A DNA stretch of 64,000 nucleotides from assembly GCA_003278425.1 (NCBI GenBank), contig QCFE01000002.1, positions 62,001-126,000 of the forward strand, given 5' to 3'. This DNA comes from Prochlorococcus sp. AG-363-B11. Its GTDB lineage: Bacteria > Cyanobacteriota > Cyanobacteriia > PCC-6307 > Cyanobiaceae. Positions 37,146 to 47,764 of this stretch are shown here, in pieces; positions within the stretch are counted from its first letter, which is position 1; the number at the start of each line of letters is the position of its first letter. Made by a program: the position numbers and the translations under genes. The notes under the pieces are model-generated. The model ran no database searches. It was given only the letters and a program-made list of their open reading frames with translations, and was not told the DNA's origin.

Positions 37146-37706
37146 TTAATTTTTTAGAAACTGACAGGCTCGATACCATGCTGTAACGCTTTTGCCGTCA
37201 AGAGCTTCGTTGCCATTTTTAATGGCATTCTCAAGCTCCTGAGGTGACATTTCTAGCACTTCGATGTCTTCATCTTCATCGCCTGCTGGCTGGCTCCTCA
37301 AATGTTGAATTCCTCGGGCTAGAAATAAATGAATGATTTCATCTGAATACCCAGGGCAAGGAAGCATCACTCCTAATGGGTCCCATTGAGTTGCTTTGTG
37401 ACCAGTTTCTTCCTGTAATTCTCTCTTGATTGATCCTAGAGGATCTTCGTTTTTTTCGAGGGTACCTGCTGGAAATTCCAATATTCTTCTCGAGACGGCA
37501 AATCTGTATTGTCTTAAAATAATTATGTTCCCATTTTCTTTTATGGGAACTGCTAAGGCTGCTCCAGGATGATGAATGACTCCAAATGTCCCTGCAACAC
37601 CTATAGGCAGTTGCAATTTCTTAATCTCGAAACTGATTTTTTTGACATTGACTGATTGAATTTTTTCTAGAATTTTAGAGGGCTCTATTGGTGATAATGG
37701 AGGCAT
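37146..37706 (-). CDS. NUDIX hydrolase (ADP-ribose pyrophosphatase type)
   Basis: A 186-residue NUDIX protein with a complete box, GTLEKNEDPLGSIKRELQEETGH (about 100-122). FRFAVSRRILEFPAG-type residues upstream (QYRFAVSRRILEFPAGT) match ADP-ribose pyrophosphatases, as does the PGYSDEIIHLFLARGI segment downstream. It probably hydrolyses ADP-ribose or related nucleoside diphosphates. It is 66 bp downstream of folK on the same strand. Confidence 0.88.
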   Translation of the reverse strand: MPPLSPIEPSKILEKIQSVNVKKISFEIKKLQLPIGVAGTFGVIHHPGAALAVPIKENGNIIILRQYRFAVSRRILEFPAGTLEKNEDPLGSIKRELQEETGHKATQWDPLGVMLPCPGYSDEIIHLFLARGIQHLRSQPAGDEDEDIEVLEMSPQELENAIKNGNEALDGKSVTAWYRACQFLKN

Positions 37707-37772
37707 AGGAAACCTGAGCTATAAAAAATCATGAGTCTATTACCATTATCTTAATTTGGTTTTGATTTATAC

Positions 37773-38354
37773 TTACTCATTCCACCCTTGTTGAGGAAGT
37801 ATTTGAATTGGTGTATCTTGCTCTCTCTTAAGCGTTTCAGCAAGAGGGATTACAACGAAATTTCTTTGTATTGCACGAGGATGAGGGAGTGTGAGCTCTG
37901 AACTGTTTATTTGAAGATCTCCCCAAGCTAGGAGGTCAATATCTAGAGATCTGGGACCCCACTTTACAGATTTGATACTTCTATCTCTCCCAAAATCTTT
38001 TTCTATTAATAAGAATCTGTTTAGGAGGTTTTTGGCTAATTCGAATGAAGGTGGTATCTCTAATAAATTGCCTCCATTAACAATTAATGCAGCATTCACA
38101 AATACTGGTTGCCCTTTAGGCCCCCCTATTGGCTTTGTTTTATACAAAGAGGACCAGAGAAAAACAATTCCTAAATCCATAGAAAGCTTTCTGCCATGGC
38201 CTTTGAAATATGAAGTAATCCATTCATTAATAGCTTTTTCTATCAGAGGTCTGGCAATAATAAGTGTTGTCTCAGGCGATCCTGCAGGACTATTCAGATT
38301 TGCTCCTAATCCGATTGTCAGAGTTTGAGGTATTGAATTGTTAATTGAAGACAT
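37773..38354 (-). CDS. folK: Hydroxymethyl-dihydropterin pyrophosphokinase
   Basis: FolK transfers pyrophosphate from ATP to 6-hydroxymethyl-7,8-dihydropterin in folate synthesis. The N-terminal GLGANLNSPAGSPETTL and the signature KWGPRSLDIDLLAWGD (with the metal-binding D-x-D) are diagnostic, as is FVNAALIV in the middle. LPHPRAIQRNFVVIPLAE completes it. At 193 residues it is a little longer than typical. It diverges from chlD across 90 bp. Confidence 0.94.
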   Translation of the reverse strand: MSSINNSIPQTLTIGLGANLNSPAGSPETTLIIARPLIEKAINEWITSYFKGHGRKLSMDLGIVFLWSSLYKTKPIGGPKGQPVFVNAALIVNGGNLLEIPPSFELAKNLLNRFLLIEKDFGRDRSIKSVKWGPRSLDIDLLAWGDLQINSSELTLPHPRAIQRNFVVIPLAETLKREQDTPIQILPQQGWNE

Positions 38355-38443
38355 GCTCTAATTTTGTCAAACTGATGCGAAAATGATCTGGTTTGGAAGA
38401 TTCGCTGGTTTCTACTAGCACACAACTAAAGGGTATTAGTTAA

Positions 38444-40528
38444 ATGCTTTCTTCTCTTGATCAATTAAATAGATCTTTCCCTTTGGCTGCTGTCACTGGT
38501 CATGGGACTTTGAAGCTAGCTTTGATGCTTGCTGCAGTTGATCCAGGGTTAGGTGGAGTCATTATTGCTGGTGGGAGAGGAACAGGAAAATCAGTTTTAG
38601 CTAGAGGATTGCATGCTCTTTTGCCACCGATTGAAGTCCTTAATATTGATTGCCCAAAAGATTTTAGTGGATCTAGGCCATATGGAAGAAACCTTGATCC
38701 CAATCTTCCTCAAGAATGGGATGAGGCTACAAATAAATTAATTGAACAAAAAGAGTGTTTTCTTTCAGATAGCAATGAGCAAGCGCACCCTAGTAAAGTC
38801 ATCCAAGCTCCCTTTATCCAGGTCCCTATAGGCATCACAGAGGATCGTCTTGTTGGGTCCGTTGATGTAACGGCCTCGTTGGATAGTGGTAGTGCTGTTT
38901 TTCAACCAGGCTTGTTAGCTGAATCACATAGAGGTGTTCTTTATATAGATGAACTTAATTTGCTAGATGATGGGATTGTCAATCTTATGTTGGCTGCTGT
39001 TGGATCAGGTGAGAATTTAGTTGAACGCGAAGGCCTAAGCCTTAGACACCCTTGTCGTCCCCTCTTGATTGCTACTTATAACCCTGAGGAAGGGGCTGTT
39101 CGTGATCATTTATTAGATCGCTTTGCAATTGTTTTATCAGCTGACCAGATTGTTTCTAATGAACAAAGAGTGGAAATTACAGAATCTGCGATTGCATTTG
39201 GTCAGAGTACAGAAGCTTTTTCTAAAAAGTGGAAAGAGGCAACTGAAGCATTGTCTACGCAATTATTATTAGCGAGACAATGGCTACCTGATGTAGTCAT
39301 TAGCAAGGAGCAGATTCAATATTTGGTAAATGAAGCAATTCGAGGAGGAGTAGAGGGGCATCGTTCTGAGCTTTACGCTACTCGTGTGGCAAAAGCTCAT
39401 GCTGCTTTATCTGGACGAGATAAGGTTGATGCTGAGGACCTCCAAGTAGCTGTTCGCCTTGTCATTGCCCCTAGGGCTTTGCAGCTTCCGCCTGATGAAG
39501 AGCAAATGGAACCACCACCTCCAGAAGATCAACCACCACCACCACCTCCAGAAGAGTCGCCAGAGGATAGTAAAGATGAAGATGATACTGATTCTGACGA
39601 AGATACTCCTGATGAAGAGTCTGCGCCTCCTATTCCAGAGGAGTTCATGCTAGATCCTGAGGCTTGTGCAGTTGATCCAGATTTGTTATTATTTTCTGCT
39701 GCTAAATCAAAAAGTGGTAGCAGTGGTAGTAGGTCAGCAGTTTTTAGCGATAGTAGAGGTAGATATGTAAAACCAATTATTCCTCGTGGGCCAGTTACAA
39801 GAATTGCGGTTGATGCAACGCTAAGAGCAGCAGCCCCTTATCAAAAGGCGAGAAGGGAAAGACAACCAGAAAGGAAAGTGATTGTAGAGGAAGGTGACTT
39901 GCGTGCCAAACTTCTTCAAAAGAAAGCAGGTTCTCTGGTTATTTTTTTAGTTGATGCAAGCGGTTCAATGGCACTGAATAGGATGCAAAGTGCTAAAGGT
40001 GCTTTGATTAGATTGCTGACGGAAGCTTATGAGAGTAGGGATGAAGTGTCCCTCATTCCATTTAGAGGAGATCAGGCGGAAGTCTTGTTGCCACCTACAC
40101 GATCTATTACAGCTGCAAAACGTAGATTGGAAACAATGCCATGTGGAGGAGGATCTCCATTAGCTCATGGATTGACGCAAGCTGCAAGAGTTGGAGCAAA
40201 TGCTCTTGCTACTGGCGATCTGGGGCAGGTTGTAGTTGTTGCTATAACGGATGGGAGGGGGAATATACCTTTAAGCAAATCCTTAGGTCAACCTGAATTA
40301 GAAGGAGATGTGCAAGTTGATTTGAAGCAAGAAGTACTAGATGTTGCTTCGCGTTATCGTACCTTAGGCATAAAGTTGTTAGTAATAGATACTGAGAGAA
40401 AGTTTATAGCAAGTGGCATTGGGAAAGACCTGGCTGATGCAGCAGCTGGTAAATATGTTCAACTTCCAAAGGCAACTGATCAAGCACTTGCTTCTATTGC
40501 TATGGATGCAATTAATACAGTTAAGTAA
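38444..40528 (+). CDS. chlD: Magnesium chelatase subunit D
   Basis: ChlD works with ChlI and ChlH to insert magnesium into protoporphyrin IX, the first committed step of chlorophyll synthesis. An AAA+ domain (about 1-330) has the Walker [15 protein letters not shown] and [16 protein letters not shown] proline-rich then acidic linker (about 354-400: [26 protein letters not shown]) leads to a vWA domain with the MIDAS motif [10 protein letters not shown] (about 504). It is 694 residues, a full-length D subunit rather than ChlI. Confidence 0.96.
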   Translation: MLSSLDQLNRSFPLAAVTGHGTLKLALMLAAVDPGLGGVIIAGGRGTGKSVLARGLHALLPPIEVLNIDCPKDFSGSRPYGRNLDPNLPQEWDEATNKLIEQKECFLSDSNEQAHPSKVIQAPFIQVPIGITEDRLVGSVDVTASLDSGSAVFQPGLLAESHRGVLYIDELNLLDDGIVNLMLAAVGSGENLVEREGLSLRHPCRPLLIATYNPEEGAVRDHLLDRFAIVLSADQIVSNEQRVEITESAIAFGQSTEAFSKKWKEATEALSTQLLLARQWLPDVVISKEQIQYLVNEAIRGGVEGHRSELYATRVAKAHAALSGRDKVDAEDLQVAVRLVIAPRALQLPPDEEQMEPPPPEDQPPPPPPEESPEDSKDEDDTDSDEDTPDEESAPPIPEEFMLDPEACAVDPDLLLFSAAKSKSGSSGSRSAVFSDSRGRYVKPIIPRGPVTRIAVDATLRAAAPYQKARRERQPERKVIVEEGDLRAKLLQKKAGSLVIFLVDASGSMALNRMQSAKGALIRLLTEAYESRDEVSLIPFRGDQAEVLLPPTRSITAAKRRLETMPCGGGSPLAHGLTQAARVGANALATGDLGQVVVVAITDGRGNIPLSKSLGQPELEGDVQVDLKQEVLDVASRYRTLGIKLLVIDTERKFIASGIGKDLADAAAGKYVQLPKATDQALASIAMDAINTVK

Positions 40529-40532
40529 ATAA

Positions 40533-41378
40533 CTACTTGTATATATCATTGAAAAGCTTGCCAACCCCGATGGCTGCATCTTTTAATGCATTTCTTAAAT
40601 CATCGTCGTTAACAATTTCATCTATTTTGTCACTTATCCTATCAATTTTTGCTGTAAAAGACTTAACAGAGCTTGTGCTTGATTTTATATCTTGAAGCAC
40701 TTCTGGGTCGTCAATTGTACTAAGAATACTATTGATATGATTTACCGATTTCTTAAGTTCTTTGATAATTGGCCTTGCTTTATATAATTCTAACTTTGAT
40801 AACCTTATTAATTCATCTAGATTTTCTTGAGTGCTATCAAATTGTTCGATAGAAGAGACCATCTTATCTATAATTTCTTTTTTCTCAGCATCATTAATGA
40901 ATTTATTGAGATCTCCAGTTAGTTTAGAAATATTGCTTAGGTCATTACCTACTATAGAATCACCTTCACAAAGAATTAGCTTCTGGATACATTCTTCTCC
41001 AGTTGGAAGCATGTTTAAATTTTTAATAGGCTCACCTTTGCTAGTTATAGAGATTTGAGCATCTCCACCTAAAAGGGAATTAGTTTCAATTTTCGCTGTG
41101 ACAGGTTTGAATAAAATAAGGTCATTACTATTAATTCTGAGTTTTGCCTGTACATCTTTTGGCGTGAAAGTGATCTTTTGTACGTTCCCTATTTGAATAC
41201 CTCGGAAGGTAACAGGAGTCCCCTCTGATAATCCTGTCGCATCAGTGAAGTTAGCTGTAATATTCCATGTTTGCCTACTGAGTTTTAATCCTTTCAACCA
41301 AAAAGTTAGCCCTGAAAAGATTACTAAACCTCCAATAAGGGAAAATCCAACAATGGCATCACGGTAGCTGCGACGCAT
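40533..41378 (-). CDS. MCE/MlaD family lipid-transport protein
   Basis: A 281-residue MCE protein with one N-terminal membrane helix (about 11-30, GFSLIGGLVIFSGLTFWLKG). The MCE domain follows (ATGLSEGTPVTFRGIQIGNVQKITF), then a long helical C-terminus. It is the substrate-binding component of an ABC lipid transporter like MlaD or plastid TGD2. It starts 5 bp after the ATP-binding subunit. The permease gene is not in this window. Convergent with chlD, with 4 bp between the stops. Confidence 0.88.
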   Translation of the reverse strand: MRRSYRDAIVGFSLIGGLVIFSGLTFWLKGLKLSRQTWNITANFTDATGLSEGTPVTFRGIQIGNVQKITFTPKDVQAKLRINSNDLILFKPVTAKIETNSLLGGDAQISITSKGEPIKNLNMLPTGEECIQKLILCEGDSIVGNDLSNISKLTGDLNKFINDAEKKEIIDKMVSSIEQFDSTQENLDELIRLSKLELYKARPIIKELKKSVNHINSILSTIDDPEVLQDIKSSTSSVKSFTAKIDRISDKIDEIVNDDDLRNALKDAAIGVGKLFNDIYK

Positions 41379-41383
41379 AGGAA

Positions 41384-42196
41384 TTAAATTTCTTTGGGTT
41401 TCATCGGCCCTTCAAGACTACCTGTTCTGAACTGTTTAATGAAGGGGTTTTCAGTTTTTTTAAAATCTTCGATAGAGCCATCCCATTGAAATTCACCTCC
41501 ATATAACATTACAACCCTTTCTGCAGCTCTTTCAATTGTACTAAGGACATGACTAACTACGATCGAACATCCTTTGGCCAGAGTAGTTGTCTTTACTATT
41601 AGATCTTCGATTCTAGTACTAGCAACAGGGTCTAAACCTGCAGTAGGTTCATCAAAAAGCAACAGTGGCATGGACGATAAATCATTTATAGGATCATTGA
41701 TCAATGCCCTTGCAAAACTTACTCGTTTTTGCATTCCACCACTTAATTGACCTGGAAATTTCTCTGCAATATCGTAAAGACCAACTTCTTCAAGACAGGA
41801 AATAACAATTTCTTTGATTTGCTTATCACTAATATTCGAATTTTTCTTTAAAAGAAATCCTACATTCTCTTCTACGGTGAGAGAGGCTATTAGTGCTGGA
41901 TTTTGAAAAACCAAGCGAACGTCAGGAGGGATATTTTGGTCAAGACGCAAGTATTGTTGGATAATTCCAAATAATTTTAAGTCCCCACTTGATGGAAGCA
42001 ATAAGCCAGCGAGTAATCTCAATACTGTGGATTTCCCACACCCAGAAGGGCCAATTATTGCAATTCTCTCACCAGGTTTCATTGTTAGGTTGACTTTATT
42101 AAGAACAGAATTTGTTCCCCATTGCATTGACAAGTCATCCATCTCAACTACAGGAGAGATTTTGCTGGGTAAAGTTTTAGATGATAAATCTTTCAT
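41384..42196 (-). CDS. ABC transporter ATP-binding protein (MlaF/TGD3 type)
   Basis: The 270-residue ATPase partner of the MCE protein downstream. Walker A is IGPSGCGKSTVLRLL, the signature loop QLSGGMQKRVSFARAL and Walker B PLLLFDEPTAGLDPVAS, with VVSHVLSTIERAA carrying the switch His. The AGLDP motif and QKRVSFARAL form resemble Mkl/MlaF ATPases of MCE systems. Together with the MCE subunit it should energise lipid movement between the envelope membranes or to thylakoids. Confidence 0.9.
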   Translation of the reverse strand: MKDLSSKTLPSKISPVVEMDDLSMQWGTNSVLNKVNLTMKPGERIAIIGPSGCGKSTVLRLLAGLLLPSSGDLKLFGIIQQYLRLDQNIPPDVRLVFQNPALIASLTVEENVGFLLKKNSNISDKQIKEIVISCLEEVGLYDIAEKFPGQLSGGMQKRVSFARALINDPINDLSSMPLLLFDEPTAGLDPVASTRIEDLIVKTTTLAKGCSIVVSHVLSTIERAAERVVMLYGGEFQWDGSIEDFKKTENPFIKQFRTGSLEGPMKPKEI

Positions 42197-42292
42197 ATCA
42201 ATATTTATTTTATCGGACTATAAAGTAGTGTCCTTTAGGGTTCTCTGAATTTCGACCCTTAATTGTTTTAAAGTTCCTTTTCGAGTAAGCCA

Positions 42293-43702
42293 TTGAAAGA
42301 AAAGATTCCTAGAGGGCGCAAATCTTTACGAGGGCGTAAAAAGAGCTCACAAAGAGCTCGAAGATTTGATTTGTTTGGACGATTTCAAAGAGCATTGAGT
42401 TGGCTTTTGCCCGGATTGGTTGTTAAACGGTGGATGCTTATCTCAGCTTGTGGATTGATAGTGGCTCTTTTTGGTGTGAGTATATGGGCTGATTTGAGGC
42501 CAATTTATTGGGGTATAGAGATAATGTTTTCCCTTATAGGGATGATCACCAAGTTTTTGCCTAGTAGCATTACAGGACCAATTGTATTGCTTATTGGAAT
42601 TGCACTTTTGATTTGGGGACAGAGTAGAAGTTTTAAATCAATTCAAAAGGCAGTTGCCCCAGGGAAAGATGATATTCTTATTAATGCTTTGAGAGCTAAA
42701 AGTAAGTTAAATCGTGGACCTAATATTGTTGCTATTGGAGGTGGAACAGGACTTTCGACGCTTCTTAAGGGATTAAAAAGATATAGCAATAGAATTACTG
42801 CTGTTGTCACTGTTGCTGATGATGGAGGAAGTAGCGGAATCTTAAGAAGAGAACTTGGAGTGCAACCTCCAGGGGATATTCGAAATTGTTTGGCAGCTTT
42901 ATCTACTGAAGAATCGTTGATAACCCGACTTTTCCAATATCGATTCTCTTCTGGGACAGGACTTGTAGGACATAGTTTTGGAAATCTTTTCTTGTCAGCA
43001 TTAACTTCAATTACTGGGAATCTGGAAACGGCGATTACTGCTTCAAGTCGGGTTCTTGATGTAAGAGGACAAGTGGTTCCAGCAACTAATGTTGATGTTC
43101 GTTTATGGGCAGAACTTCAGAATGGAGACCGAATTGAAGGTGAATCTGCAATAAGTGAGGTCCAGTTTCCAATTGTTCGAATTGGATGCTTCCCTGAGAA
43201 GCCTCCTGCATTGCCTAGCGCTATTGAGGCCATTGAAAATGCTGAATTGATTGTTCTAGGGCCAGGAAGTTTATATACATCTTTGCTACCGAACTTGTTG
43301 ATCCCGCAGATTGTGGAAGCAATTCAACGAAGTAAAGCGACAAAGCTTTATGTCTGTAATTTAATGACTCAACCTGGAGAAACTGATGGACTGGATGTGA
43401 CAGGACATGTAAGGGCTATTGAGGCACAACTAGCCAGCTTTGGTATTACAAAAAGGATGTTCAATATAATTATCGCTCAGAAGGATTTCCCTCCTTCAGG
43501 CTTGCTTGATTATTATCTCTCTAGAGGGGCTGAGCCAGTTAAATGTGATGCAAGTAGTCTTACTATTAAGGGTTATAAGGTTTTTAAGGCATCACTTCAA
43601 TCCTTGAGCCAAACCACTTCTTGGTCAGGCTTAAGACATGACCCTAGAAGATTATCTTTGGCTGTTATGCGTGCCTTTAAAAATGACAAAAGAGATATTT
43701 AA
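42293..43702 (+). CDS. Gluconeogenesis factor YvcK/CofD-like protein with N-terminal membrane segments
   Basis: The C-terminal two thirds are a YvcK-type (CofD-like fold) domain. The nucleotide-binding loop is [17 protein letters not shown] (about 146-162), followed by [31 protein letters not shown] and [31 protein letters not shown] is also diagnostic. Preceding it is a basic N-terminus and two hydrophobic segments (about 45-65 and 75-110) that soluble Bacillus YvcK lacks. It starts with TTG. YvcK proteins affect cell-wall and carbon metabolism through UDP-sugar binding; its role here is inferred. Confidence 0.87.
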   Translation: MKEKIPRGRKSLRGRKKSSQRARRFDLFGRFQRALSWLLPGLVVKRWMLISACGLIVALFGVSIWADLRPIYWGIEIMFSLIGMITKFLPSSITGPIVLLIGIALLIWGQSRSFKSIQKAVAPGKDDILINALRAKSKLNRGPNIVAIGGGTGLSTLLKGLKRYSNRITAVVTVADDGGSSGILRRELGVQPPGDIRNCLAALSTEESLITRLFQYRFSSGTGLVGHSFGNLFLSALTSITGNLETAITASSRVLDVRGQVVPATNVDVRLWAELQNGDRIEGESAISEVQFPIVRIGCFPEKPPALPSAIEAIENAELIVLGPGSLYTSLLPNLLIPQIVEAIQRSKATKLYVCNLMTQPGETDGLDVTGHVRAIEAQLASFGITKRMFNIIIAQKDFPPSGLLDYYLSRGAEPVKCDASSLTIKGYKVFKASLQSLSQTTSWSGLRHDPRRLSLAVMRAFKNDKRDI

Positions 43703-44244
43703 TAAGCGTCTTGCATTTCGTAAAAGTCAGGCTGAACATAGTCCTTCCTTAGTGGCCAACCTTTCCAATCTTCTGGCATTAAGAGTCTTTTGGGATGAGG
43801 GTGACCAACAAAATTGACTCCAAACATATCGTATGTTTCTCTCTCCTGCCAATCAGAGCCTCGGAAAATTTGGTACAGAGAAGGAACTTTTAAATCTCCT
43901 TTCCTATCGAGAGATACTTTTAAACGAACCTCTTCTGGCTTCGAACCATGTTTATATTCTTTAATTGCTATTAAATGGTAAAAACAAACTATTTTCTTGC
44001 CTGGACCTTCATCATAGCCTCCTTGGCATTGCAAATAATTAAAACCATACTCCTTTAAGCTTGAAACAATTTCTATTAGTAAATTAGGACTTACATTTAA
44101 AATTTCAATTCCTATATGATCAGGTTCATTAAAGGTATGGGCTAAACCTTTATTTAAAAGTAATTGACTTATTGGACCCCGTTGAGGTCCTATCTCTTTT
44201 TCAACTTGACTATTTTGCTTAATGTCGTTTTGATTTTCATTCAT
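43699..44244 (-). CDS. ndhJ: NAD(P)H-quinone oxidoreductase subunit J
   Basis: NdhJ is a peripheral-arm subunit of the thylakoid NDH-1 complex, used in cyclic electron flow and respiration. Family matches are [38 protein letters not shown] and [22 protein letters not shown]. At 181 residues it is full length. It is the third gene of ndhC-ndhK-ndhJ, 11 bp after ndhK, and overlaps convergent yvcK by 4 bp. Confidence 0.96.
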   Translation of the reverse strand: MNENQNDIKQNSQVEKEIGPQRGPISQLLLNKGLAHTFNEPDHIGIEILNVSPNLLIEIVSSLKEYGFNYLQCQGGYDEGPGKKIVCFYHLIAIKEYKHGSKPEEVRLKVSLDRKGDLKVPSLYQIFRGSDWQERETYDMFGVNFVGHPHPKRLLMPEDWKGWPLRKDYVQPDFYEMQDAY

Positions 44245-44255
44245 GAGATAAAGAG

Positions 44256-45014
44256 TTAGTTACCTTTAGTTTCTTCAACTAGTTCCTCTGATTTAATTTT
44301 TATTTCTTTACCAGCTTCTAATGCTGCTTTCTGACTTTCTGCATTTAAATACGAACCAGTTACTAATGGGTCAATTCTTTTCATTTTATGCTCAATTGTG
44401 AAGTAACGATGCGTTTGATCTATTTTTTCACGTTCGGTAAATGATTCATTCCCTACTTTTTTGCGAAGTTTGATCACTGCATCAAAAATTGCTTCTGGTC
44501 TAGGTGGACATCCAGGCAAATATAAATCAACTGGTATGAGCTTATCTACTCCACGAACCGCTGTTGTTGAGTCTGCACTAAACATGCCGCCAGTTATAGT
44601 GCAAGCACCCATTGCAATGACATATTTAGGATCTGGCATTTGTTCATAAAGTCTCACGAGAGCAGGAGCCATTTTCATTGTTACTGTTCCTGCAACTATT
44701 AAAAGGTCAGCTTGTCTTGGTGAGCTTCTTGGAACAAGTCCAAATCGATCAAAATCAAATCGAGAACCTATTAATGCTGCGAATTCAATAAAACAGCAAG
44801 CTGTTCCATACAGCAGCGGCCATAAGCTGCTCAATCTTGCCCAGTTGTGTAAATCATCTAAACTTGTAAGAATTATATTTTCACTTAAATCGGTCGTAAT
44901 AGAGGGTGCTCCAACTGGACCGCATGTTGCAGACCGAATTTCCCGAACCGATTTTGATGAAGAAAAATTATTCAAAGATTTAGCTCCATTCAAGTGCACC
45001 TTTGCGCCATGCAT
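44256..45014 (-). CDS. ndhK: NAD(P)H-quinone oxidoreductase subunit K
   Basis: NdhK carries the N2 4Fe-4S cluster of NDH-1. Its ligands are visible in [32 protein letters not shown] and [16 protein letters not shown]. The 252-residue protein has an N-terminal extension (about 1-40) before the conserved core. It overlaps ndhC by 35 bp, the arrangement commonly seen in cyanobacteria and plastids, so the two are translationally coupled; ndhJ follows by 11 bp. Confidence 0.96.
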   Translation of the reverse strand: MHGAKVHLNGAKSLNNFSSSKSVREIRSATCGPVGAPSITTDLSENIILTSLDDLHNWARLSSLWPLLYGTACCFIEFAALIGSRFDFDRFGLVPRSSPRQADLLIVAGTVTMKMAPALVRLYEQMPDPKYVIAMGACTITGGMFSADSTTAVRGVDKLIPVDLYLPGCPPRPEAIFDAVIKLRKKVGNESFTEREKIDQTHRYFTIEHKMKRIDPLVTGSYLNAESQKAALEAGKEIKIKSEELVEETKGN

Positions 45015-45342
45015 ATGCTAGTGCAACTATAAGAATTGAAATGAAAATAAGTGCTTCTATGAAAGCTAGTAAACCGAGTTTATGAAATGCAACCGCCCAT
45101 GGATAAAGAAAAACTGTTTCAACGTCAAAAATAACGAAAACAAGAGCAAACATGTAATATTTGATATTGAATTGAATCCATGCTCCTCCAATGGGTTCCA
45201 TCCCAGATTCATAAGTTAGTTCTCTTTCCCCAGCCTTGCTTTTTGGAGAAATTAGCTTGTTTGTAACGAGGGCAAGAACAGGTACTGCAGCAGATATCAA
45301 GAGAAAACCAAGGAATGCGTCGTAACCCTCAAGAGCAAACAT
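44980..45342 (-). CDS. ndhC: NAD(P)H-quinone oxidoreductase subunit 3
   Basis: NdhC is a three-helix membrane subunit of NDH-1 (complex I subunit 3). [44 protein letters not shown] is the family core (glutamates and the acidic DVE motif), with hydrophobic helices at both ends. It is 120 residues, complete, and the first gene of ndhCKJ. The promoter lies in the 61 bp separating it from rubredoxin. Confidence 0.95.
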   Translation of the reverse strand: MFALEGYDAFLGFLLISAAVPVLALVTNKLISPKSKAGERELTYESGMEPIGGAWIQFNIKYYMFALVFVIFDVETVFLYPWAVAFHKLGLLAFIEALIFISILIVALAYAWRKGALEWS

Positions 45343-45427
45343 GATGCATTAAATACTTGATTATTAGTTTGACACTCACTTAAGCGCACTTTCCTCGATA
45401 GAGTTGAGTTGTGTGAAACTGCAAACG

Positions 45428-45859
45428 GTGAGCGATGAACAAAAACCTGCATTAGATAAGGCCAAAGCCAATTCATTTGGCAATAGTCCTATTGATGCAG
45501 ACAAACCATCAGATCAGAAACTTTCAGGCCTAGAAGAGGATCTGAGCCAAAATAGGTTTGAATGTACTGGCTGCGGTTATGTATATGACCCTAAGGAAGG
45601 TTTGCGGAAATATCAAATCGCCCCAGGAACCCCTTTTTTGGAAATAGACCAAGAAACCTTTCGATGCCCTGTCTGCAGAGCACGATATGGTGCTTACAAA
45701 GATATAGGGGCTAAATTTGTACCTAAGGATGGTTTTGAAGATAACGTTGTTTATGGGTTTGGGTTTAATACACTTCCCCCAGGTCAGAAGAATGTTCTTA
45801 TTTTCGGTGGCTTAGCTTTTGCTGCTGCTTGTTTTTTATCTCTTTATTCCTTGCATTAA
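45428..45859 (+). CDS. rub: Membrane-anchored rubredoxin
   Basis: A rubredoxin domain ([38 protein letters not shown]) binds one iron through two CxxC motifs. A C-terminal helix ([21 protein letters not shown]) anchors it to the thylakoid. This is the RubA type linked to PSII assembly. I choose GTG 45428 ([11 protein letters not shown]); the ORF-track start at 45404 adds eight residues and cannot be excluded. It is 7 bp before ycf48, a conserved pairing. Confidence 0.92.
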   Translation: MSDEQKPALDKAKANSFGNSPIDADKPSDQKLSGLEEDLSQNRFECTGCGYVYDPKEGLRKYQIAPGTPFLEIDQETFRCPVCRARYGAYKDIGAKFVPKDGFEDNVVYGFGFNTLPPGQKNVLIFGGLAFAAACFLSLYSLH

Positions 45860-45866
45860 GAATTTC

Positions 45867-46886
45867 ATGAATCGCTTCATCAACTATTCCATTAATTTAA
45901 TTTTAATTCTTTCTCTTGGTTTTACCTTGACTGGATGCGTGACAACTACTCGTTTACCAGTTGCTGAAGTTAGCCCTTGGGAAGAAATTGAATTGGCAAA
46001 TAATGATAACCCTCTCGATATTGCATTTGTTGATGAAAATCATGGCTTTTTAGTAGGAGCAAATAGGTTGATCCTTGAAACTACTGATGGAGGAATGACT
46101 TGGCAGGAGAGGACTTTAGAAATTCCTAGTGAAGAAAACTTTAGATTAATTAGCATTGACTTCAAAGAAGATGAAGGCTGGATTGTTGGTCAACCCAGTC
46201 TTGTTATGCATACTGAAGATGCAGGACAGAATTGGACTCGTTTATCACTAGGGAGTAAATTACCTGGCGATCCATATTTGATTACAACGCTTGATAAGGA
46301 TTCCGCCGAACTAGCTACTACTGCAGGGGCTGTATATAGAACAAATGATGCAGGTAAGAATTGGGAAGGAAGGGTCGCAGAAGCATCTGGAGGTGTTCGA
46401 GATTTGCGGAGGAGAGAAGATGGTACTTATGTCAGCGTAAGTAGTTTAGGCAACTTTTTCGTGACTTTAGATAGTGGCGAGCAAGCTTGGCAGTCTCATC
46501 AGAGAGCAAGTAGCAAAAGGGTGCAAACATTAGGATTTAAGCCTGATGGACAATTATGGATGCTTTCCCGCGGAGCGGAAATTCGTCTGAATGACCAATC
46601 TGATGATTTTGAAAGTTGGTCAAAGCCAATAGTCCCTTTAGTAAATGGATACAACTATATGGATATGGCATGGGACCCTAATGGTGGAATTTGGGCTGGT
46701 GGAGGAAATGGGACACTCTTGCTTAGTAAAGATGATGGAAAAACATGGAAAAAAGATCCAATTGGTTACGCAACGCCAACAAACTTCATTCGAATACTTT
46801 TTCTAGAAAATTCCCTTGGTAATTCGCCTAAAGGCTTTGCCCTAGGGGAAAGAGGGCATGTTTTACGCTGGATTGGATACTCATAA
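45867..46886 (+). CDS. ycf48: Photosystem II assembly factor Ycf48 (HCF136)
   Basis: Ycf48 is a lumenal beta-propeller that stabilises newly made D1 during PSII reaction-centre assembly. I take ATG 45867 ([15 protein letters not shown]), giving 339 residues; the ORF-track start at 45819 lies inside rubredoxin. A signal peptide ends in a lipobox ([10 protein letters not shown]), so it is probably a lipoprotein. Repeats such as [24 protein letters not shown] and [12 protein letters not shown] are the propeller signature. It sits between rub and psbEFLJ. Confidence 0.96.
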   Translation: MNRFINYSINLILILSLGFTLTGCVTTTRLPVAEVSPWEEIELANNDNPLDIAFVDENHGFLVGANRLILETTDGGMTWQERTLEIPSEENFRLISIDFKEDEGWIVGQPSLVMHTEDAGQNWTRLSLGSKLPGDPYLITTLDKDSAELATTAGAVYRTNDAGKNWEGRVAEASGGVRDLRRREDGTYVSVSSLGNFFVTLDSGEQAWQSHQRASSKRVQTLGFKPDGQLWMLSRGAEIRLNDQSDDFESWSKPIVPLVNGYNYMDMAWDPNGGIWAGGGNGTLLLSKDDGKTWKKDPIGYATPTNFIRILFLENSLGNSPKGFALGERGHVLRWIGYS

Positions 46887-46985
46887 ATAGCTTCTAATCC
46901 ACAACGCTCTGTAACCATGCTGATACACCTGCTGTAACTTTTAGATAGACCCTTGTAGGATCTAGCAGCTAATACGCGTGAGGCT

Positions 46986-47234
46986 ATGGCTGCCGGCTCC
47001 ACCGGGGAACGCCCGTTTTTTGAGATCATTACCAGTGTCCGTTATTGGATTATCCATGCCGTGACTCTGCCCGCGATCTTTATCGCAGGATTCTTATTTG
47101 TGTCAACAGGACTTGCCTATGACACATTTGGAACTCCTAGACCAGACACCTATTTTCAGGCTTCTGAAACTAAGGCTCCAGTAGTGTCACAACGCTTTGA
47201 ATCCAAAGCACAACTTGACCTGCGCCTGAAATAA
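46986..47234 (+). CDS. psbE: Cytochrome b559 alpha subunit
   Basis: PsbE is the larger subunit of cytochrome b559 in the PSII core, essential for assembly. The single helix carries the axial heme His in [23 protein letters not shown], followed by [14 protein letters not shown], which is nearly invariant. At 82 residues it is full length. It is the first gene of psbE-psbF-psbL-psbJ, 99 bp after ycf48. Confidence 0.97.
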   Translation: MAAGSTGERPFFEIITSVRYWIIHAVTLPAIFIAGFLFVSTGLAYDTFGTPRPDTYFQASETKAPVVSQRFESKAQLDLRLK

Positions 47235-47237
47235 CCA

Positions 47238-47384
47238 ATGACAAACTCTTCTTCTCCCTTACAGGCTGTTGAAGTCCGCACCTATCCAATCTTTACGGTG
47301 CGTTGGCTTGCAGTTCATGCACTGGCTATCCCAACAGTATTTTTCTTGGGTGCTATTGCAGCAATGCAGTTCATCCGTCGTTGA
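47238..47384 (+). CDS. psbF: Cytochrome b559 beta subunit
   Basis: Too short for the ORF track. ATG at 47238 gives 48 residues with [20 protein letters not shown] and ending [13 protein letters not shown]. The His in VHALAIP is the second axial ligand of the shared heme, opposite that of PsbE. It follows psbE by 3 bp, so the pair should be cotranslated. Confidence 0.97.
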
Positions 47385-47405
47385 TTTACGACTTATTTTT
47401 TAGCC

Positions 47406-47525
47406 ATGCAAGTTAATCCAAATCCAAACAAGCTTTCGGTTGAGCTGAACCGAACAAGCCTTTATTTAGGGCTGCTGCTTGTTTTTGTTCTCGGGATTTT
47501 GTTCTCAAGCTATTTCTTTAATTAA
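47406..47525 (+). CDS. psbL: Photosystem II protein PsbL
   Basis: Too short for the ORF track. ATG at 47406 gives 39 residues, [20 protein letters not shown] then a membrane helix ending SSYFFN. PsbL lies at the PSII dimer interface and affects the quinone acceptor side. The [34 protein letters not shown] pattern is family-defining. It is 21 bp after psbF. Confidence 0.96.
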   Translation: MQVNPNPNKLSVELNRTSLYLGLLLVFVLGILFSSYFFN

Positions 47526-47539
47526 ATTCTTCTTTAATC

Positions 47540-47737
47540 ATGAGCTCTAAATTAAAGGGACCTGATGGTCGTCTCCCAGACAGACTTTCTGATGGTCGTC
47601 CAGCTGTTTCTTGGGAACGTCGTTGGACTGAGGGGCAGTTACCTTTATGGTTAGTTGCCACTGCAGGTGGTATTGCAGTTATTTTTGTATTGGGAATCTT
47701 CTTTTATGGTTCTTATACAGGTGTTGGATCAGCTTGA
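47540..47737 (+). CDS. psbJ: Photosystem II protein PsbJ
   Basis: A 65-residue protein ending in a glycine-rich membrane helix ([28 protein letters not shown]), the family core. The N-terminal half ([26 protein letters not shown]) is the cyanobacterial extension. PsbJ helps electron flow from QA to QB and PSII assembly. It is the last gene of psbEFLJ, 14 bp after psbL. Confidence 0.95.
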   Translation: MSSKLKGPDGRLPDRLSDGRPAVSWERRWTEGQLPLWLVATAGGIAVIFVLGIFFYGSYTGVGSA

Positions 47738-47764
47738 TTTCCTCAACTGGTTTTAAATATGCTT

